Assembly (NCBI GenBank): GCA_964200185.2
Contig: CAXNAD020000061.1
Location: 1-33,495 of the forward strand
Direction: 5' to 3'
Length of the DNA: 33,495 nt
Source: Choristocarpus tenellus KU-1152
Lineage: Eukaryota; Phaeophyceae
Shown: positions 32,428 through 33,495 of the stretch, piece after piece
Numbering within the stretch: the first letter of the stretch is position 1
Layout: every line of letters starts with the position of its first letter
The notes under the pieces: model-generated
Told to the model about the DNA's origin: nothing
Databases searched by the model: none
Seen by the model: the letters and a program-made list of their open reading frames with translations, nothing else
Made by a program: the position numbers and the translations under genes

Positions 32428-33255
32428 ATGGAGTGTGAGGTGCAGGGACCAAGCACACAAGAGGGTGTTTTTGTGAGGAACACCAAGGAAAGCAAGAAAG
32501 AGCATCTTCGTCACAAGTTAGTCAGAGGCATAGGTCCGAAATCAAAGCTTTCAAAAGGAGCACAGCCCACACTTCCTCCTCGATCCTTTGGATCCCGCAG
32601 CTCAAACCACCAGCATTTTCCATACTTTGGAAAGTCCGATGAAGGGAAGTCCTTACCCCCATGCACCCATGAAAACTTTGCAAAATACCCTCACGTTATC
32701 CATTTTGAGAGGCAAAATAGGCAAAATATTTTTCTTTGGGAAGGTTGCCTATAAACCCACTTCCTGGCATGTCATGAGGAATCTCCTTATCCCTTATAGT
32801 GAGAGCAATAAGTGTGAACTTAGTTAGGAGCAAACAACTACAGTGTCAGAGTGTGAACAAACATCGGTCCCCATCCATATCAGACACAAACCATGCCAAA
32901 TATCCCTGACGGATACTTATCAGCACAGTGTGCGGTGTCAGGTGCAAGGAATGACAAGTACCCCTAGACGATGCCTGCAGGGAAAGGAAAGAAGTGTAAC
33001 GGATCAATGTTGTGCAATTTTCCGGTGCGAATAACCACTGCAACGACTTTGTTAGAGGGTCGAGAAGAAAAAACGAAAAAGTCGGTCAATCCAGATCCCA
33101 AAATGCCACCCCTCCTGTGCGATGTGAAGCTTTTTTGGTCCTCTCCTGAAGGATCTTTTGTAGCGATCGCTAGACACCAACAACCTTGGGATATATTCCG
33201 TAACTACTATTATCGTGCCGTCCATGCTACCTTTTACGTGGCAAAGAGTATTTCA
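32428..33255. other. Sequence of different composition, no gene supported
   Basis: The G/T skew of the gene region is lost here and A and C become common. A 108-codon ORF (32428-32754) and a 166-codon ORF (32971-33471) are present, but neither resembles a known protein. The longer one runs into the repeat at the right edge. Confidence 0.5.
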
Positions 33256-33280
33256 TATCACCCATTTAACAGAGGATTTT

Positions 33281-33495
33281 CAAAATTGAGGATGGAGCGG
33301 GGCTGTGAGGATGGTTGTTCTGCGAAAACGGTCTTAAAAAAGTACCGAAAGGGTTTTTTCGCGACTGTTTTTGCACTTGGAAGGGCCCCTTTTATGACCT
33401 TTTTTGGAAATGTTTCAGCACTTTTTAAGGAACAGGTCTTTCTCAAAATTGAGGATGGTGCAGGACTATGAGGATGGTTGTTTTGCGAAAACGGT
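33281..33495. repeat. Tandem repeat, 163-bp period, at right edge
   Basis: CAAAATTGAGGATGG...GCGAAAACGGT at 33281-33332 recurs at 33444-33495 with few changes. The offset is 163 bases and the second copy is cut by the window end. Similarity extends weakly upstream to about 33268. Likely the start of a satellite or a longer interspersed repeat. Confidence 0.8.

Noticed and set aside
32428-32754. 108-codon + strand ORF
   Set aside because: Composition is not like the Dicer exons and no family is recognised. Left as unexplained sequence.
32971-33471. 166-codon + strand ORF near the right edge
   Set aside because: It crosses the 163-bp repeat, and the two repeat copies are read in different frames, which argues against coding.
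1-33495. CRISPR array, prokaryotic operon or phage
   Set aside because: No regular spaced repeats of that type and no prokaryotic gene layout. Splice sites show that this is nuclear eukaryotic DNA.

Overview
The window is nuclear DNA of a eukaryote, most likely a unicellular alga or other protist. The evidence is one very long, intron-rich gene with GT-AG introns, pyrimidine-rich 3' splice sites, poly-T and TG microsatellites, interspersed repeats and a short assembly gap. The taxon cannot be fixed from the sequence. Chromerid/coccidian-type alveolates and stramenopile algae are only guesses.

Positions 1 to about 30368 on the + strand hold a single gene, a Dicer-like endoribonuclease, cut off at its 5' end by the window edge. 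I assembled about 30 exons by matching conserved blocks and checking splice phase at every junction. All the phases agree, and the visible coding sequence is about 7.84 kb (about 2,610 residues). In order it encodes: the end of a helicase-insert region with an acidic tract; helicase C-terminal motifs IV to VI (1-2693); the Dicer dimerisation domain, DUF283 (4947-10516); a platform-like region and a divergent PAZ region (11011-18939); a connector helix and RNase IIIa (19349-22058); an insert of about 450 residues (22058-24583); RNase IIIb (25351-27946); and an Ala/Lys/Glu/Gly-rich tail (29097-30368) with no recognisable dsRNA-binding domain. The DExD half of the helicase must lie upstream. Both RNase III domains keep their catalytic acidic residues, so the enzyme is predicted to be active.

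The gene stands out for long low-complexity inserts between the conserved blocks. One of these is a 19-unit hexapeptide repeat (18-bp minisatellite) placed between helicase motifs IV and V.

The introns total about 22.5 kb. They hold 73-75-bp degenerate tandem repeats, a MITE-like foldback element, tRNA-like A/B-box pairs (one resembling a SINE), several perfect hairpins or palindromes, short CCCTAA-type motifs, and a 166-bp duplication flanking the N gap. The introns are G/T-rich on the coding strand except just before the acceptors.

From 30369 to the right edge I see no gene I can support. The last about 230 bases begin a repeat with a 163-bp period. No CRISPR, rRNA, functional tRNA, promoter or complete transposase or reverse transcriptase gene was found.
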